Shown in pieces: positions 53,522-64,000 of a stretch of DNA of 64,000 nucleotides. Location: contig NC_091864.1 in the NCBI RefSeq assembly GCF_019399895.1, positions 4,566,001-4,630,000 on the forward strand, written 5' to 3'. The notes under the pieces are model-generated. The model searched no databases, had not been told where the DNA came from, and worked only from the letters and a program-made list of their open reading frames with translations. Source of the stretch: Cardiocondyla obscurior (Eukaryota > Arthropoda > Insecta > Hymenoptera > Formicidae). Position 1 is the stretch's first letter. Each line of letters begins with the position of its first letter. The position numbers were made by a program, and so were the translations under genes.

Positions 53522-54712
53522 GTTAGCCAGAAAATAAGCAAGACCGTAGCCCTGCAAGTTACCCGCCCCACTGAAGAATCTCGGAGACAATCTCGAAGAA
53601 TGTTGACCGGGTCAGTCGATACGCACATACATAAACATGAACGCGCGATGTACGGCTCTCTTTCTCTCTCTCGTACAGAAGGTCGTAATCTTTGTATGTG
53701 TTACCGTGTTTTCCGAGCACGTAAAAATAAGAAAACCCATCGGTTAATCGGGAGAGAAATTGTACGAGCGCGCACGAAATTCTCATTTAACTCTCGTCTA
53801 AAAACGATCGTCTGGATAAAAAGGTAGATATTAGGGCGGTGGTCGCGACGGTTAGGTAACCGGAAATACTCGACCGCTTAAGACTGCCGAGTCACGTTCT
53901 CGTACGGGGAATTAAATAATGCCTTAGCGCGGTTAGATCGTAGAAAAATGTGCAGCACGTTCGCAATTTTATCTCCTGATTTGTTTACTTACGTTTATTC
54001 TCGTATTCCTCCCGGGAGAGAACGTGAATTTATTCAGAAAGACGAAGGTGGTCGGGAATATACCGGCGTAAAAGGGGTGTGGGTGGAAGAAAATGGCAGT
54101 GGGTGGCAAGGGTGCCGGGGAAGAGGGGTAGTTCGGCGAGAGCGGAGGACGGTGTTAGTCACGAGTTGGAGAAGCAACCGAAGGCAGCCTTTGCTCCATT
54201 TTTAAAATTCTTTACGACCGTCTTCGATGCTCCTCCGTCCAACTGTAGTGCGGGTGAAAGGTCACGTAAACGACAGAGGGAAAGGGCAATCCTTCCTCCA
54301 CCCTCGCTCATCCCCTTCGCCCTCTTTCGTTATCTTTTTTTACAAAGTCGCGGAATGTGCATACCGGTAGCGTGTATCCGTATCCGGTGAACGTTTGTCA
54401 GCCCGTCTTCGTTTTTATTTCCCCGACTTATCGCGCCGTCACACGCGCGCCGACTTTTTTCGCGATTGTTTTAATTTTTACGCAATGCATATTGTATCGT
54501 TTATTGACACGAAACATATAATTCACGTTTACTTCACGAGTGGAAATTTATCTAACTGATCTGATTTTGCAGCTAGTGGTTAGATCACGCAGATTAAATA
54601 TATTTTTTAACTAATGACTAGCTTGGTACTAATCATAAATTATAAGAAAGTGACTATCTTCAAAAAATAAAGTTGTCATTTAAAAAAAAAAAAAAAATTT
54701 GTCTAGTATTGG
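53522..54712. other. Non-coding stretch, no gene seen
   Basis: CpG-containing sequence up to about 54480, including a G-rich stretch at 54040-54180, then AT-rich DNA with a 14-base A run at about 54682-54695. A minus-strand GTAAGT at about 53990 has no defined exon upstream. Confidence 0.4.
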
Positions 54713-54752
54713 TACCAATTACAAAGTACGTAAAAAAAATAATGCGACTTAC

Positions 54753-54791
54753 CAATCTGCAGCTTCGGCGGAGTTGTAGTTCTGCCGGTGA
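54753..54791 (-). ncRNA. Candidate second exon, module copy 2 (39 bases)
   Basis: Bracketed on the minus strand by TTCATGTTACAG and GTAAGTCGC. Relative to copy 1 it lacks two and three bases. Spliced to the first exon, one frame stays open through both exons, reading CIGGATFSHRQNYNSAEA across the junction, but it cannot start at a transcribed ATG: the only in-frame ATG lies upstream of the TATA box. Best read as untranslated. Confidence 0.5.
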
Positions 54792-54909
54792 CTGTAACAT
54801 GAAATGCAAAATATTAATGTAGAGATATCGATATATCAATTAATAAATGTTAATAAAAAAAGTAAATTTTTTTTTTATTAAGGATTTTATTTAAAAAATT
54901 GATGCTCAC
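54792..54909 (-). other. Short intron of module copy 2 (118 bases)
   Basis: Begins GTGAGCATC and ends GTTACAG on the minus strand. AT-rich and homologous to the copy 1 intron along its length, with scattered changes. Confidence 0.5.
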
Positions 54910-54995
54910 CTAAAAGTTGCTCCGCCGATGCAGGATGTCCGTCCCGGACCTGCTCCTCCTCTCAGTTTGTGTGTCGAGTCATCCTTCCGCGCACT
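54910..54995 (-). ncRNA. Candidate first exon, module copy 2
   Basis: From the CCAGT initiator-like site to TTTTAG at the donor. It shares GCGCGGAAGGATG, CTGAGAGGAGG and CATCGGCGGAGCAAC with copy 1. The early ATG meets TGA after six codons, unlike copy 1, which supports an untranslated role. The exon is more diverged from copy 1 than the promoter block just upstream. Confidence 0.45.
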
Positions 54996-55023
54996 GGAAA
55001 CTCGCGAACACCCCGACCGTGAA

Positions 55024-55029
55024 TTTATA
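55024..55029 (-). promoter_or_regulatory. TATA box of module copy 2
   Basis: TATAAA on the minus strand, with the A of CCAGT at 54995, the same 34-base spacing as copy 1. The flanking bases (GCGGA before, TTCACGG after) are identical in both copies. Confidence 0.5.
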
Positions 55030-55523
55030 TCCGCGAAAATTACCCAACGATCACTCGCGCGTTCCATACTCGACACTCGCGATTAGAAGAAAGTCGTGTG
55101 TTGAAAAACTACGCCCGAATACTCAGCGGAACTCGCGGGACGACCGACGAACCGACCGCGGTTCGTATGATTAATATCGGCGGTGACGATACTCGTTGAC
55201 GACGACGGATGCAACTGCGTCGATCTACAACAGAAAGAAATATCAAGTTGAATCGTAGTTATCGTGGTCGATGGGTTTTCGTTAAACGAAAGTGCGAATT
55301 ACTTTCGGTACGGAGACACGTGCTTGCTGTGCCGTGCGTAGGTACGTGTGTGCTCATGCGACCGCTGGAGAAGGACAAAGCGAGAGTGGGAGTAGTGGGG
55401 GAATATACCTAGCGTGCGGCACGTAGGCTCGCGCTCGCTCCTACTCCGTGCTCCCTCGCCCCTTGCCCCCCGCGGTTATCTATTCGTTGCTCTCATTTGA
55501 TTTAATTGTAATATTTAATTAGA

Positions 55524-55620
55524 ATGTCCAGACAAAAACGGTACTTCCACCAGGTCGTTCTCGATCTCGAAAATCGTGAAGACCGTCTTTGCCTGGGCAT
55601 ATTAATTTAATATTAAAATT
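55524..55620 (+). repeat. Diverged duplicate segment, copy B, with a 28-codon frame
   Basis: Bases 55569-55620 match 17434-17485. Here the matching part lies inside a complete small frame, ATG at 55524 to TAA at 55608, whose end reads ENREDRLCLGILI. Copy A has no ATG at the equivalent place. It lies about 500 bases upstream (minus-strand sense) of the TATA box of module copy 2; no such segment was seen next to copy 1. A remnant of a dispersed repeat is the most economical reading. Confidence 0.5.
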
Positions 55621-57288
55621 ACTAGTACGCGGCGAAAAACGTTTAGATATCTAGCTTTTCTAGTTCGTTATTACCTAGTAATAATTATCTAATACCTAGT
55701 ACGTTTTGAGTGTTACATTTTTGGCTCAGTGTTGGTCAGTTTCGCTAGACAGCCACGAGATGAACCACGAATTGGCTAACTAATTATTAGGTAACAGTGG
55801 GAATCAATTTCCACTCAGTTTGTAACGAGAAATTATATTGTTGTCACGGTCTGCTTGTTACGATTTAATAATTATTTCGTCATTTATATTAATTTTGATT
55901 AAAACTCACTCTCTTACTTATGTTTAATCTTGTGTTATTTCGTTAATTTTTCTCATTATAACTATGTGATATTATAACATCGATTGTAGTACAAGTGTCT
56001 TTTGATCGTATCAATAATGCCTGTATTTAACCGATAAAGATACCTCAAATAAATCGTTGCGTGATATTACTTTCCTTAATTATACAAAGGATATCATTAT
56101 ATGAATATGTCTGACGATGTCTTTTCGGCGCTTATTGCTTCCGGCTAACGAAATTCTCGTAATTTAGTAACCTACGACAACGCTATCGTCGCTACACACG
56201 TTTTGTTATCTCTCTCCCCGAGTGAACTATCGCTATGTCTGCATAACACTTGTTAGGGTCGACGACCCTCTGTCTCCGCCGAACGCGCCACGAAGGTGTT
56301 CAACGTGTTGCGAGTAATTGCTGCAGTTGCAGCAGCGGCACCGGTGTGAATACAGTAAACTCGCTTGAAATTACATCAACGGGAGATCCTCCTCGAGGTC
56401 GGCAAATTTTGCCGGTGTAGTCGCGGCATTAGACGACGGCGTCGCGCCCGCCTAAACTGTTTTGCATCCCGATCGTTTACATCTCTGTAAAATCATCGTC
56501 ATGACCAGCGGGACGGCTAAGTTTCGCGGCATGGATCCCACGGACACCTGTGACCCGGGCGACGCGCAAACTTCGTCGGATCAAGATCGTAACTCCCGAG
56601 ATCGACGTTGATCCCTGCTCGACGGTACCTCTCGACCGCGGGCTTTCGCCCTGCGAGGATTACATCGAACTTTCGCAGCTTGTTATTTATAATTCCCCGT
56701 CAGAAAATCTCGCGCTGAAATACGGCAAAACGTTTCGACGTTATCATTCGTTAAATATCGTTGGGCTCGCGACTCGTCGGCGTTAGCTGTCGATCGGGAG
56801 GGCTCCATCGTGACGCGAGCATGACGTTTATAGTTGCGAAGGGAAACTACGGAAACATTTATGCAGACAGTCGACGCTTTCCCGGTTGGTGTAACACCCT
56901 AACGGGTCGCACGTACGCGCGTTTCTATCACTGATTCACGAATTTGCTGATATGTATCATTCATGCACGCATACGAGTTCGCGACATCATACAGTTGCGT
57001 TCTATATTTACACCTTTCTCTCTCTCTCTCTCTTTCTCTCTTGCTGTTCGAATACATCCTTTGAGTCAGTTTAATGAAATCCGTGTTTAATTTCTTGTTT
57101 GATCTATTTTTTAATACACAGTTTTCACGCAATTATTATTTTGCTACATTATTAACAATTTCAGCATATTCTCTAATTTATTTGATTATGACGAACAAAT
57201 TTGGCAATAATTTAAATCCGTAATATATCTGCTTCATAAAAAATTTAACGATATCAAATTCTGTAATCACTAAGGATTATTGTTTCAG
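55621..57288. other. Non-coding stretch, no gene seen
   Basis: AT-rich at 55660-56100 and CpG-rich at 56130-56900. A (CT)n tract lies at 57017-57042. The last ten bases form the acceptor of the next entry. No exon or RNA gene was recognised. Confidence 0.4.
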
Positions 57289-57499
57289 TATAATGCAAGA
57301 CTCGAGAGCATTGTGTGTGCAGAGGAGATTGCACCGAGGATTTAACAGAATTAAGAATAACATCATTAGGGAGGCTAAAGCGGCCCGACGGTTTGTGCAG
57401 CATTTCAGTCGAAAACGTTCGTTCGCCGAGTCTAATTACACGATGCCGCGTGTACAGCAGCTGCACGACGCATTCCAGGATGCAATTTCTGCAAGTTGA
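57289..57499 (+). CDS. Candidate terminal exon
   Basis: ATTGTTTCAG is a good acceptor just before 57289. From there one frame is open for 70 codons to a TGA at 57497-57499. With the ATG at 57293 it encodes 68 residues, basic in the first half (QRRLHRGFNRIKNNIIREAK) and richer in Gln, Asp and Ala near the end. Such a stretch could form an amphipathic helix, but no family is recognised. Two other frames, one on each strand, are also open across the same bases, which weakens the case. If real, it would be the last coding exon of a plus-strand gene whose other exons were not found. Confidence 0.2.
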
Positions 57500-60189
57500 C
57501 CGTATAACGGGTAACTCATTTCGCCGCGATGGAATCGTGTAATTATCTGCAAAGCATTACTTTCATAAATGTGGCGTGATGCGCACTTTGCAAATGCGAT
57601 GTGCAATTAATTGTTTATGAAAAGGGAATAGATCAAATAAAAAAAAAATCGCTCTTGCTATTCCTAACCGAAGCTCACTTTCCTAACTGATGAAACGAGA
57701 AAAGAGACAGCGAAATTAAGCCGAATTTTATACTGTAATTAAACACGATGTTGCCCGTATTGTTAAATACGCGAAATCAACATCCGATATCGATCTCAGG
57801 ACCGCGTTGCATTAGGTTACTTGCCAGTGCAGTTCCGGCAACATAACTCGAATAGAAGGATATCCGCAAACATCCTGTAGGGAATCGTATTCGAAAGGAA
57901 CATATCGCCGTTCCCGTAGCCCAATGATATGCCCCAGGCATGCATACGTTCCATCAGCCGCGGCGCATATCTCGACGCATTTCGCGCATGGCTGATCAGC
58001 GCAATAGATAATTTATCCGCAATATATTGGAGCTACGAACGCGGATGCTGTATATGTCACCCGGATACAAATCGGTTTATAAGGAAAACGGCGAGGAAAT
58101 AGTCGTCTAACCGAAAATAGTGGCATTAAAATATTACTTGCGGATAACGACACGCTGGAACGTTGTTCAATCATTCTCTAACGTTATTGAATTTCTTGCG
58201 CAGTATTTAATATTAATTATTGCAGCGTTTTAGTTTAATAATTAATATTTGGCTCCTATGAAGGCTGCTCGTTATTTATGCTCGTCAGATTGCTGCTCGA
58301 ATTAGCTCGATTCTTTTTCATTTTACTTCTAGTTAGCTACGCTTTTTATTCACGCGATTCGATGACGATTGAAAAGCAGAGGACGCGAATGCTCGTATCT
58401 CACGTTGCATTCGCTGCCATTTCTGCAACGCGAATAATCGTGACAATGTTCCTGAAACAGAGACCGATTGCGCGATATTCCTGAAACAGAGTTATGTGTC
58501 CGTTTGTGCATGTACACGTGGCATCTACAGCGCATCAGTGGTACATCTCACGCATAGCCGATCGATGCCACGGATATTCCTCGAGGCACGTAATTTGAAC
58601 GTCGGTGAAGCGCGATTTGCGACCTAACGTAAGAGATGACAAGCGAGATGAGCAGTCACGTTCTCACGGCCGATTGTCGTGCGTAAGTAGCTAGCTGCAT
58701 TCTACGTTTTGTGCAATTGCAACACTTTGCCCTTTTGCTGCTAGATAGTTAACCTGAGCTGAATATAGTAAACGCGATCTCTTTACAAAGGCTTACGTTT
58801 CAACAAAATACATAAAAATGAAAAACTCGCAAAATAAAACTTTAATTCGCTGTTTATACGAATAATACTGGTTTTACTATGCTTTTATTCATTTTATTTT
58901 ATTTTATTTTATTTTTTTAATTTTTTTTTAATTCTTATATTCTTTTAATTCTTAGATCATAAAAAAAAATGTGCTATTAAAATATTCTATAGAATCAATT
59001 ATTGTAAAGCTGGCTGTATACTTTGAAATAATGAAATATCAGCGTTTCTCGCGACGAGTAATAAGACAGAATTATTTAGCGTTATCGTCTTGAACGCGTT
59101 CATGCGTGTCCCTCAGCACGCTCTTACCGCATAATGCATTTCATGTATCGATTGAACGGGATTATCCTCTCCCCGCTGTAAAGCGGAATTCGGACCGATC
59201 TTGCGATAACTGCAGTTCATTAGCAGCTCGAACTAGAAGCACCCGGGGCGGCATATAATTCGAACTTCCTCGTCGCGCGCCTCGCGTCGCCTCGTCATGC
59301 TTCCTCATGCACAGGGCTGTACCGCAACGCGAGTTGTAGAACGCAAAGCATATAGCCGATAATGACGGTGATACTTAGGATGACAATCGGGGGATTGATT
59401 ACGTGCGATTAACGTTGCGGTGGCTGCGCGCCGCCCAAGCCGCGAGATTACAACGCGGCCAATTACTGCGTTCGCGTTTTGCAGCTCTGTTATTACGGGT
59501 TTCGTTTCGGAATTATCAGATTTAGGTTTCCGATAGACAATGATTGACACTCATAAACCATATCTAGGATTTAGATCGATATACACCTAACAAACGAACC
59601 AAGCCTGATAGCAGATAAAAGTATTTTAATTTGAAATCTTAATTGCGCATGTAAAACATGAAAAATATGTATTAATCAAATGATATTTACTCCATATTTT
59701 TTTAAGCAAATTTTTCTAAATATTTGTATACGGAATGTTTAAGAAAAACATTTTTTTTTAATGTAATATTTTTATACGGACATAGAAAAAATTTATATTT
59801 ACAAATTTTTATCTTCTAAAAATTTCAGACTGTGATTGCTATGGTATAATTAATATTTTCTCGCGTAATAGGACATTAAAATGTATCAACAAATGATTTA
59901 TCGGTATAAGCCCTATTCTGTAAGCTTCATATGCGCGCATTCTTGCATGCGCAATAAATCAATTACGTGTACGTATAATCCGGGATTAAACATTCATATT
60001 AATCTGCCCTAGTCTATCGATTTTAAGGCATCATATCTATGAGGTATGACATTTTTACGCGTAATATTCTTATATTTTCAGCTTGATATATACGCCGATA
60101 TGCATAAACACGTATTATACCCCATGCAATATTCGAAGATCTATTATGGAATCTTTGTAAATTAAAATCAAATATGATTCATGACTCAC
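57500..60189. other. Non-coding stretch, no gene seen
   Basis: Contains an imperfect (ATTTT)n tract at 58891-58932 and GC patches at 57780-58000 and 59080-59500. A plus-strand frame at 58278-58484 begins with a Leu/Ala/Phe-rich run that could pass for a membrane segment, but it has no supporting start or splice context. Confidence 0.4.
58891..58932. repeat. (ATTTT)n tract
   Basis: About five ATTTT units passing into longer T runs. Confidence 0.85.
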
Positions 60190-60247
60190 TCGGTACGATG
60201 CACAGCAGCGGAGTTTGGTCCACGTTGAACTTATCTCCATTTTCTCA
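60190..60247 (-). ncRNA. Tentative second exon of the diverged module copy 3
   Basis: On the minus strand TTTGTGTTTCAG precedes 58 bases that end at a strong GTGAGTCAT donor. The exon contains AACTCCGC followed by GC/TG-rich bases and GCAT, weakly resembling the second exon of copies 1 and 2 (AACTCCGCCGAAGCTGCAG). One frame is open throughout. The nearest upstream donor of the same type is at 63245, which would make an intron of about 3 kb. The exon itself is plausible; its link to the module is the weak part. Confidence 0.35.
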
Positions 60248-63245
60248 CTGAAACACAAAAATAGAGTCGATTACAATCACAAAATGCTCTATATTATCAA
60301 GTTTAATTATACGTAACAGATGAGCAAAAACGTTGCATTTATATCGCTCGTAAACGCGTTAAAAATAGAAAATTGAGTGTTTATTAATTAAACCAGATTA
60401 AAACGTCATTTATTTCAAAGTCAATTACGTACGAAACATTTTAATATTAATGTCAAAAAGAAAATGATGATTAATCGTTACTTTAATTGTCGGGTTCAAC
60501 GAGTACCTCTCTCGCGATATAAAAGTAATAAGCACATTACGTTTAAACTAATGAGAATAACTTAAATATACATGAAGAACGATCAGATTTGAAAGTATTG
60601 TACAATGGCACTCGTATACATGTATAATCTCTAAAAATCCGTAAGGTATATAATTATGTTTTCTCATGGTGTTAAATGTAGATACGTTGCAGCGGATAAT
60701 AACACGAACGGCTGTTGACTGTCGGTGTCGGTGTGTAAATGATAACCTGACCTTATGTACGTAACACCCCGACGAGTTCGTGCGCGTATCAGCGTGGCGA
60801 TTTTGTGTGCACTACGCAACGTGTCTGCTACATTCCACAGGGAATAAGCGTAGAATTTTTCAGTTGATCGAATTACACATACGTTAAATATTTTATTCCC
60901 CGCGTTTCGAATTAATACACGGTTTCGCAACCTACAATTTTTCTACTGTTTTCGAATTATTTAATTCACTTGTTTGTATTCGCATTGCTTCATTAAAACG
61001 AAAGCGATAAGTACATTACATTTGAATCAACGGAAGCGTTCGATATACGCGAAATGAAATGCATTTAAGTCTAATCGACGTTAATAAATCAATTATCGTT
61101 AATAAATATCGCGAAATAACAATAGCAATTGCCGCTTTACTGCGATTTTTACTAAAATTTAATTAATCGGGTAAAATATCTATTTTGATAAGCGACGACA
61201 ACCTTGGCGTATTTGCACAAGTTAATTAATCGCACGGAAGTGCAACAGCTAAATACTTATAGGAAACTGTCGCTTTTAATATGTCCTGGTACCTGTCATT
61301 GTTGCGTTACGAGAGATAATGCAACAACATACAGAGTGATTCGCATTACTACTTGCAAGCCCGAAATTTTACACACAAATACGTTTTTTATTTAAAATGA
61401 AAATAAAACATTATAAATAAATTAATTTATCTCGCAAAGTATTTAATATATCGCAAAATAAACGCGCGCCGAATATTTCATTATTTACTTTACAAAATAA
61501 TTATTAATCGGTCACACAATTGTTTGTTACTCCATTGATACATAATTCTCGCGTTCTCAATCCGAAAATACCTGGCAAATTACTTTTACCGCTGAAAAAT
61601 ACGAAAAATTTAATAACTGATATAGATTCAAGTTAAGTTTTACTGTTTCAGTTGATTTGTAAATGCTAACATATGAGAAATAAAAAGAAAAATTGCTTAA
61701 ACAATAAAGAGCAGAACAACCGGAGAAGCTGATAACAGATAAAATTTTGTTATATCCTATATTATTAATTCCAACGCAAATTCTGTTTGGTATCATTAAT
61801 TAACGATATTTGTTTATTTTGACTTGAAAACTTTTGATATTTTGATGTTTGATTACACGCAACTTTAATCTATCTTATACATTATAAATTGTTATATTAT
61901 TTATCATTAATATTATTAAATTTGTATTAAATTATTTGTATTAAAATATTATATCAGAAATAGAATATTCTATGTAGAATATTTTATTGTTAGATACACG
62001 TGACACAAATGCAAGAAATATTGATTCGGAGAGAATTGGGTCTCTAAAACAGTCGATGTTGGTGCCTCATGACGAATATTCTTCAAGTAAAAATAAAATA
62101 AAATGGCGTTTCACGTATCGAAGAAACACGCGATGAAAAATATATATATAGATATATATTTCGCGGAACGCGAAGTGAGTTTCACGGGCGACTCTGATCG
62201 GAAGGAAACTCGTTATCGCATTCTTACAACGCACGTACGAGTGATACGCATCGCGACAGGGAAAAAGTTTATGGCCCTCGCATGAATTATCTTTTGCGTG
62301 CCCTCCCAGTTTCTTCGGTACGCGGCAAGACACCGATAGACGCCACTTTGTCCCAAGGATCAATATCGCCACAGTGGCGGAATATCGCTTTTGATAGATT
62401 AGTCGCCCGCTACGCCTTTGTCATCCTACGCGATCTAACGAGGCGCATCTTTCAGATCTGTGACGAAACGATAGGAACTGCATCCGTCTCGCTAACGAGA
62501 CGAGATGGCTAATGCGATCGGAGATAAATCGCGAAACGAGCGATTCGGATAATCTGCTTTCGCATGCGATGACACACGTTTCAGATCGATTAGGGGCCTA
62601 TTGTTAAATAAATGTCAGGATTTGAGAGAAAACGGTTCCTGCGCTGCATTCTATTTTTCGCGATTTACTCAGTGCGCCGCGGATATTTCACGTAATCGTT
62701 ACAAACCTGCTTTCTGACAAATAATTTTCCAGAAACCTATCGATGAGCGCTGCATCTTTGAAAACCGAGTATTACATTTAAGCTAGTGGTGTTATTAAGT
62801 TAGAAGCGAAAGATTTTCGTGACGTGATTACTCGCGTGAGATATTCTATCGCTATTTCTTTTGTTTTTTTAATGTACGACAAAACCGTGCGAATATATAA
62901 GTATATAATAAGATTGAGAGACGGAAGCTTCCCGTATTCCCGTCTCATAAATCGCTGCTTATCTCGCGCAACGTGATCCACACGGAGCCATTATCATGCT
63001 AATTCACGATTACCTGTCCTACGCCCCTCGTGCTCGTTCACGCCTTCGAACTTGCCGTTACTATCTACCTGCGCTTGGTTACGTTAAATTGGAATTGATG
63101 TCGCAACCGTGATCCAAGTCGATTACGATGATGTGCCATTAAATTGGTACTTTCAAATTTAATCGTCTTATCTCCTCGTTAATTAGACGCCCGTGCGCGA
63201 TTTATTTGCGAAAAGTTTCCGTAAGAAATAATTATTGCAACTCAC
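60248..63245. other. Stretch without recognised gene; possible minus-strand intron
   Basis: AT-rich, with CpG-containing patches at 60660-60820 and 62160-62560. A TATATATAGATATATA tract is at 62141-62157. If module copy 3 is real this would be its first intron. No exon was recognised inside it. Confidence 0.35.
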
Positions 63246-63490
63246 CTAAAATAATTTTTACATAAAAATGTATTAGCTTACGAGGAAAGAAATTTTTTTT
63301 TCTGTTATTCTCATAATTAAGAAATAAGTAAAATTACATACAATTAAGAATTGAAATTATCTCCACGTTGCTCCGCTAACGCCCGATGCCTCCTAGGCCG
63401 TTTCCTCCTCTCAGTCTTTGTAGTTGCACAACACACACTTCACCGTCCACGGTTTGCGATCCCACAGAAAATTGCTAAGAATATTTATTA
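63246..63490 (-). ncRNA. Diverged module copy 3: first-exon core, donor and TATA-like site
   Basis: The core 63367-63414 reads on the minus strand CTGAGAGGAGG, then GGCATC, then GCGGAGCAAC. It aligns with the first exons of copies 1 and 2 over about 48-50 bases at roughly three-quarters identity by eye. After GCAAC this copy has about 110 extra bases and then ATTTTAG at a GTGAGT donor (63245), matching the TTTTAG donor end of the other copies. ATAAATA at about 63482-63488 sits at nearly the same distance from CTGAG as the TATA boxes do. Upstream sequence is otherwise unlike copies 1 and 2, so this is an older relative. Confidence 0.5.
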
Positions 63491-64000
63491 ATTGATATTC
63501 GCGTTATGACTTTCCATCGTAAGAATTATCTACGTCGCTAACGGCCGCCCGCTAAATCCCATGCGAACCACGCAAGTGTGCCAATTGCACTGCACAAATA
63601 GTTTCACTGACGATGGCGCCACGTGCCATTGGCGTGACTGCGATCCATGATGGCTGCTCGTCGTAATGGGCCCTGAGGTTGTCGTTCAGGTAGCGCACCG
63701 AAGATGTCACTGCATGGGCCGTATCCGCGGAAATAATAATCGCGTTGACGCGTAATGACATCGCGTACATTGCGGCGGCGTTGGTAACTAAACGGGGAAG
63801 AAGCGCCAGAAGGACGAGCGATCGCGACAGTGTGCTCTGTGCTCGAGCTTCGTTCGGTTGTGGGAATATTCGCGTTGGCGAGTAGTTTTGCGTTGCGGGT
63901 GCACACCGAAAAGTAGGTATGGCATTTGTTGCGGCGACGGCAGTGAGCGTGGTGTTGTGCGTCGAGTATCGGACTGAGCACGCATGTAAACATATCGTGG
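63491..64000 (-). other. GC-rich end of the window with overlapping open minus frames
   Basis: Two minus-strand frames overlap here: 129 codons at 63604-63993 and 72 codons at 63552-63770, the latter beginning MYAMSLRVNAIIISADTAHA. Neither shows a family motif that I recognise. A perfect insect-type initiator TCAGTC lies at 63972-63977 on the minus strand; its TATA position falls beyond the useful context. If it is used, transcription could run into module copy 3 as one long first exon. Confidence 0.25.

Larger units (their letters stand above)
54713..55235 (-). repeat. Duplicated promoter/first-exon module, copy 2
   Basis: Same orientation and layout as copy 1 at 28830-29360, about 26 kb away. 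Homology begins near CAATTACAAA and ends just past GCGTCGATCT. The best-conserved block is 54980-55166, which holds the TATA box and upstream sequence. Plus-strand frames through this block exist in both copies, but a two-base indel (29187 area against 55065 area) puts them out of register, so the near-identity is not due to a plus-strand protein. Confidence 0.8.

Noticed and set aside
55569..55582. AAAATCGTGAAG, identical to a piece of U6 snRNA
   Set aside because: Only about twelve bases match, and none of the rest of U6 (5' stem-loop, ACAGAGA, terminal T run) is present.
1..64000. Transposase, reverse transcriptase, viral genes, CRISPR arrays, rRNA, or known conserved insect microRNAs
   Set aside because: No frame showed the relevant motifs, no regularly spaced direct repeats were found, and none of the well-known insect microRNA sequences I looked for was seen by eye.

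Overview
The window looks like nuclear DNA from an insect, most likely an ant or another hymenopteran. It is AT-rich overall (roughly 40 % GC by eye) but keeps many CpG dinucleotides, carries long A/T homopolymers and microsatellites, and has no dense coding, ribosome-binding sites or operons. The assignment to Hymenoptera is inference from composition only. No complete protein-coding gene, tRNA, rRNA, CRISPR array or intact transposon could be supported. Almost every open frame is short or lies in low-complexity GC-rich DNA. The window reads as intergenic or long-intron sequence holding a few gene-start-like pieces.

The clearest structured signal is a minus-strand module of about 0.5 kb present twice (28.83-29.36 kb and 54.71-55.24 kb). 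A diverged relative lies at 63.25-63.42 kb, with a possible second exon at 60.19-60.25 kb. Each full copy has, in order on the minus strand, a TATAAA box, an initiator-like CCAGT about 34 bases on, a first exon ending in TTTTAG at a GT donor, a 117-118 base intron ending in a good acceptor, a 39-44 base second exon, and a strong GTAAGT donor. The block around and upstream of the TATA box is nearly identical between copies, while the transcribed parts and intron have drifted and carry frame-breaking indels. This fits duplicated promoters with non-coding first exons (alternative promoters of one gene, or a small family of non-coding RNAs). A dispersed repeat family is the main alternative.

Other items: a short plus-strand exon with excellent splice sites and a start codon at 11.98-12.03 kb; a plus-strand signal-peptide-like first exon at 53.47-53.52 kb, with a 12-bp inverted repeat 140 bases upstream; a candidate terminal exon at 57.29-57.50 kb; an irregular array of a GAGTTAAC-centred motif at 36.43-37.49 kb; a pair of about 52-bp related segments at 17.43 and 55.57 kb; and a strongly purine-skewed GC-rich block at 46.8-48.2 kb. 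Because the pieces are isolated, no pathway or joint function can be assigned.
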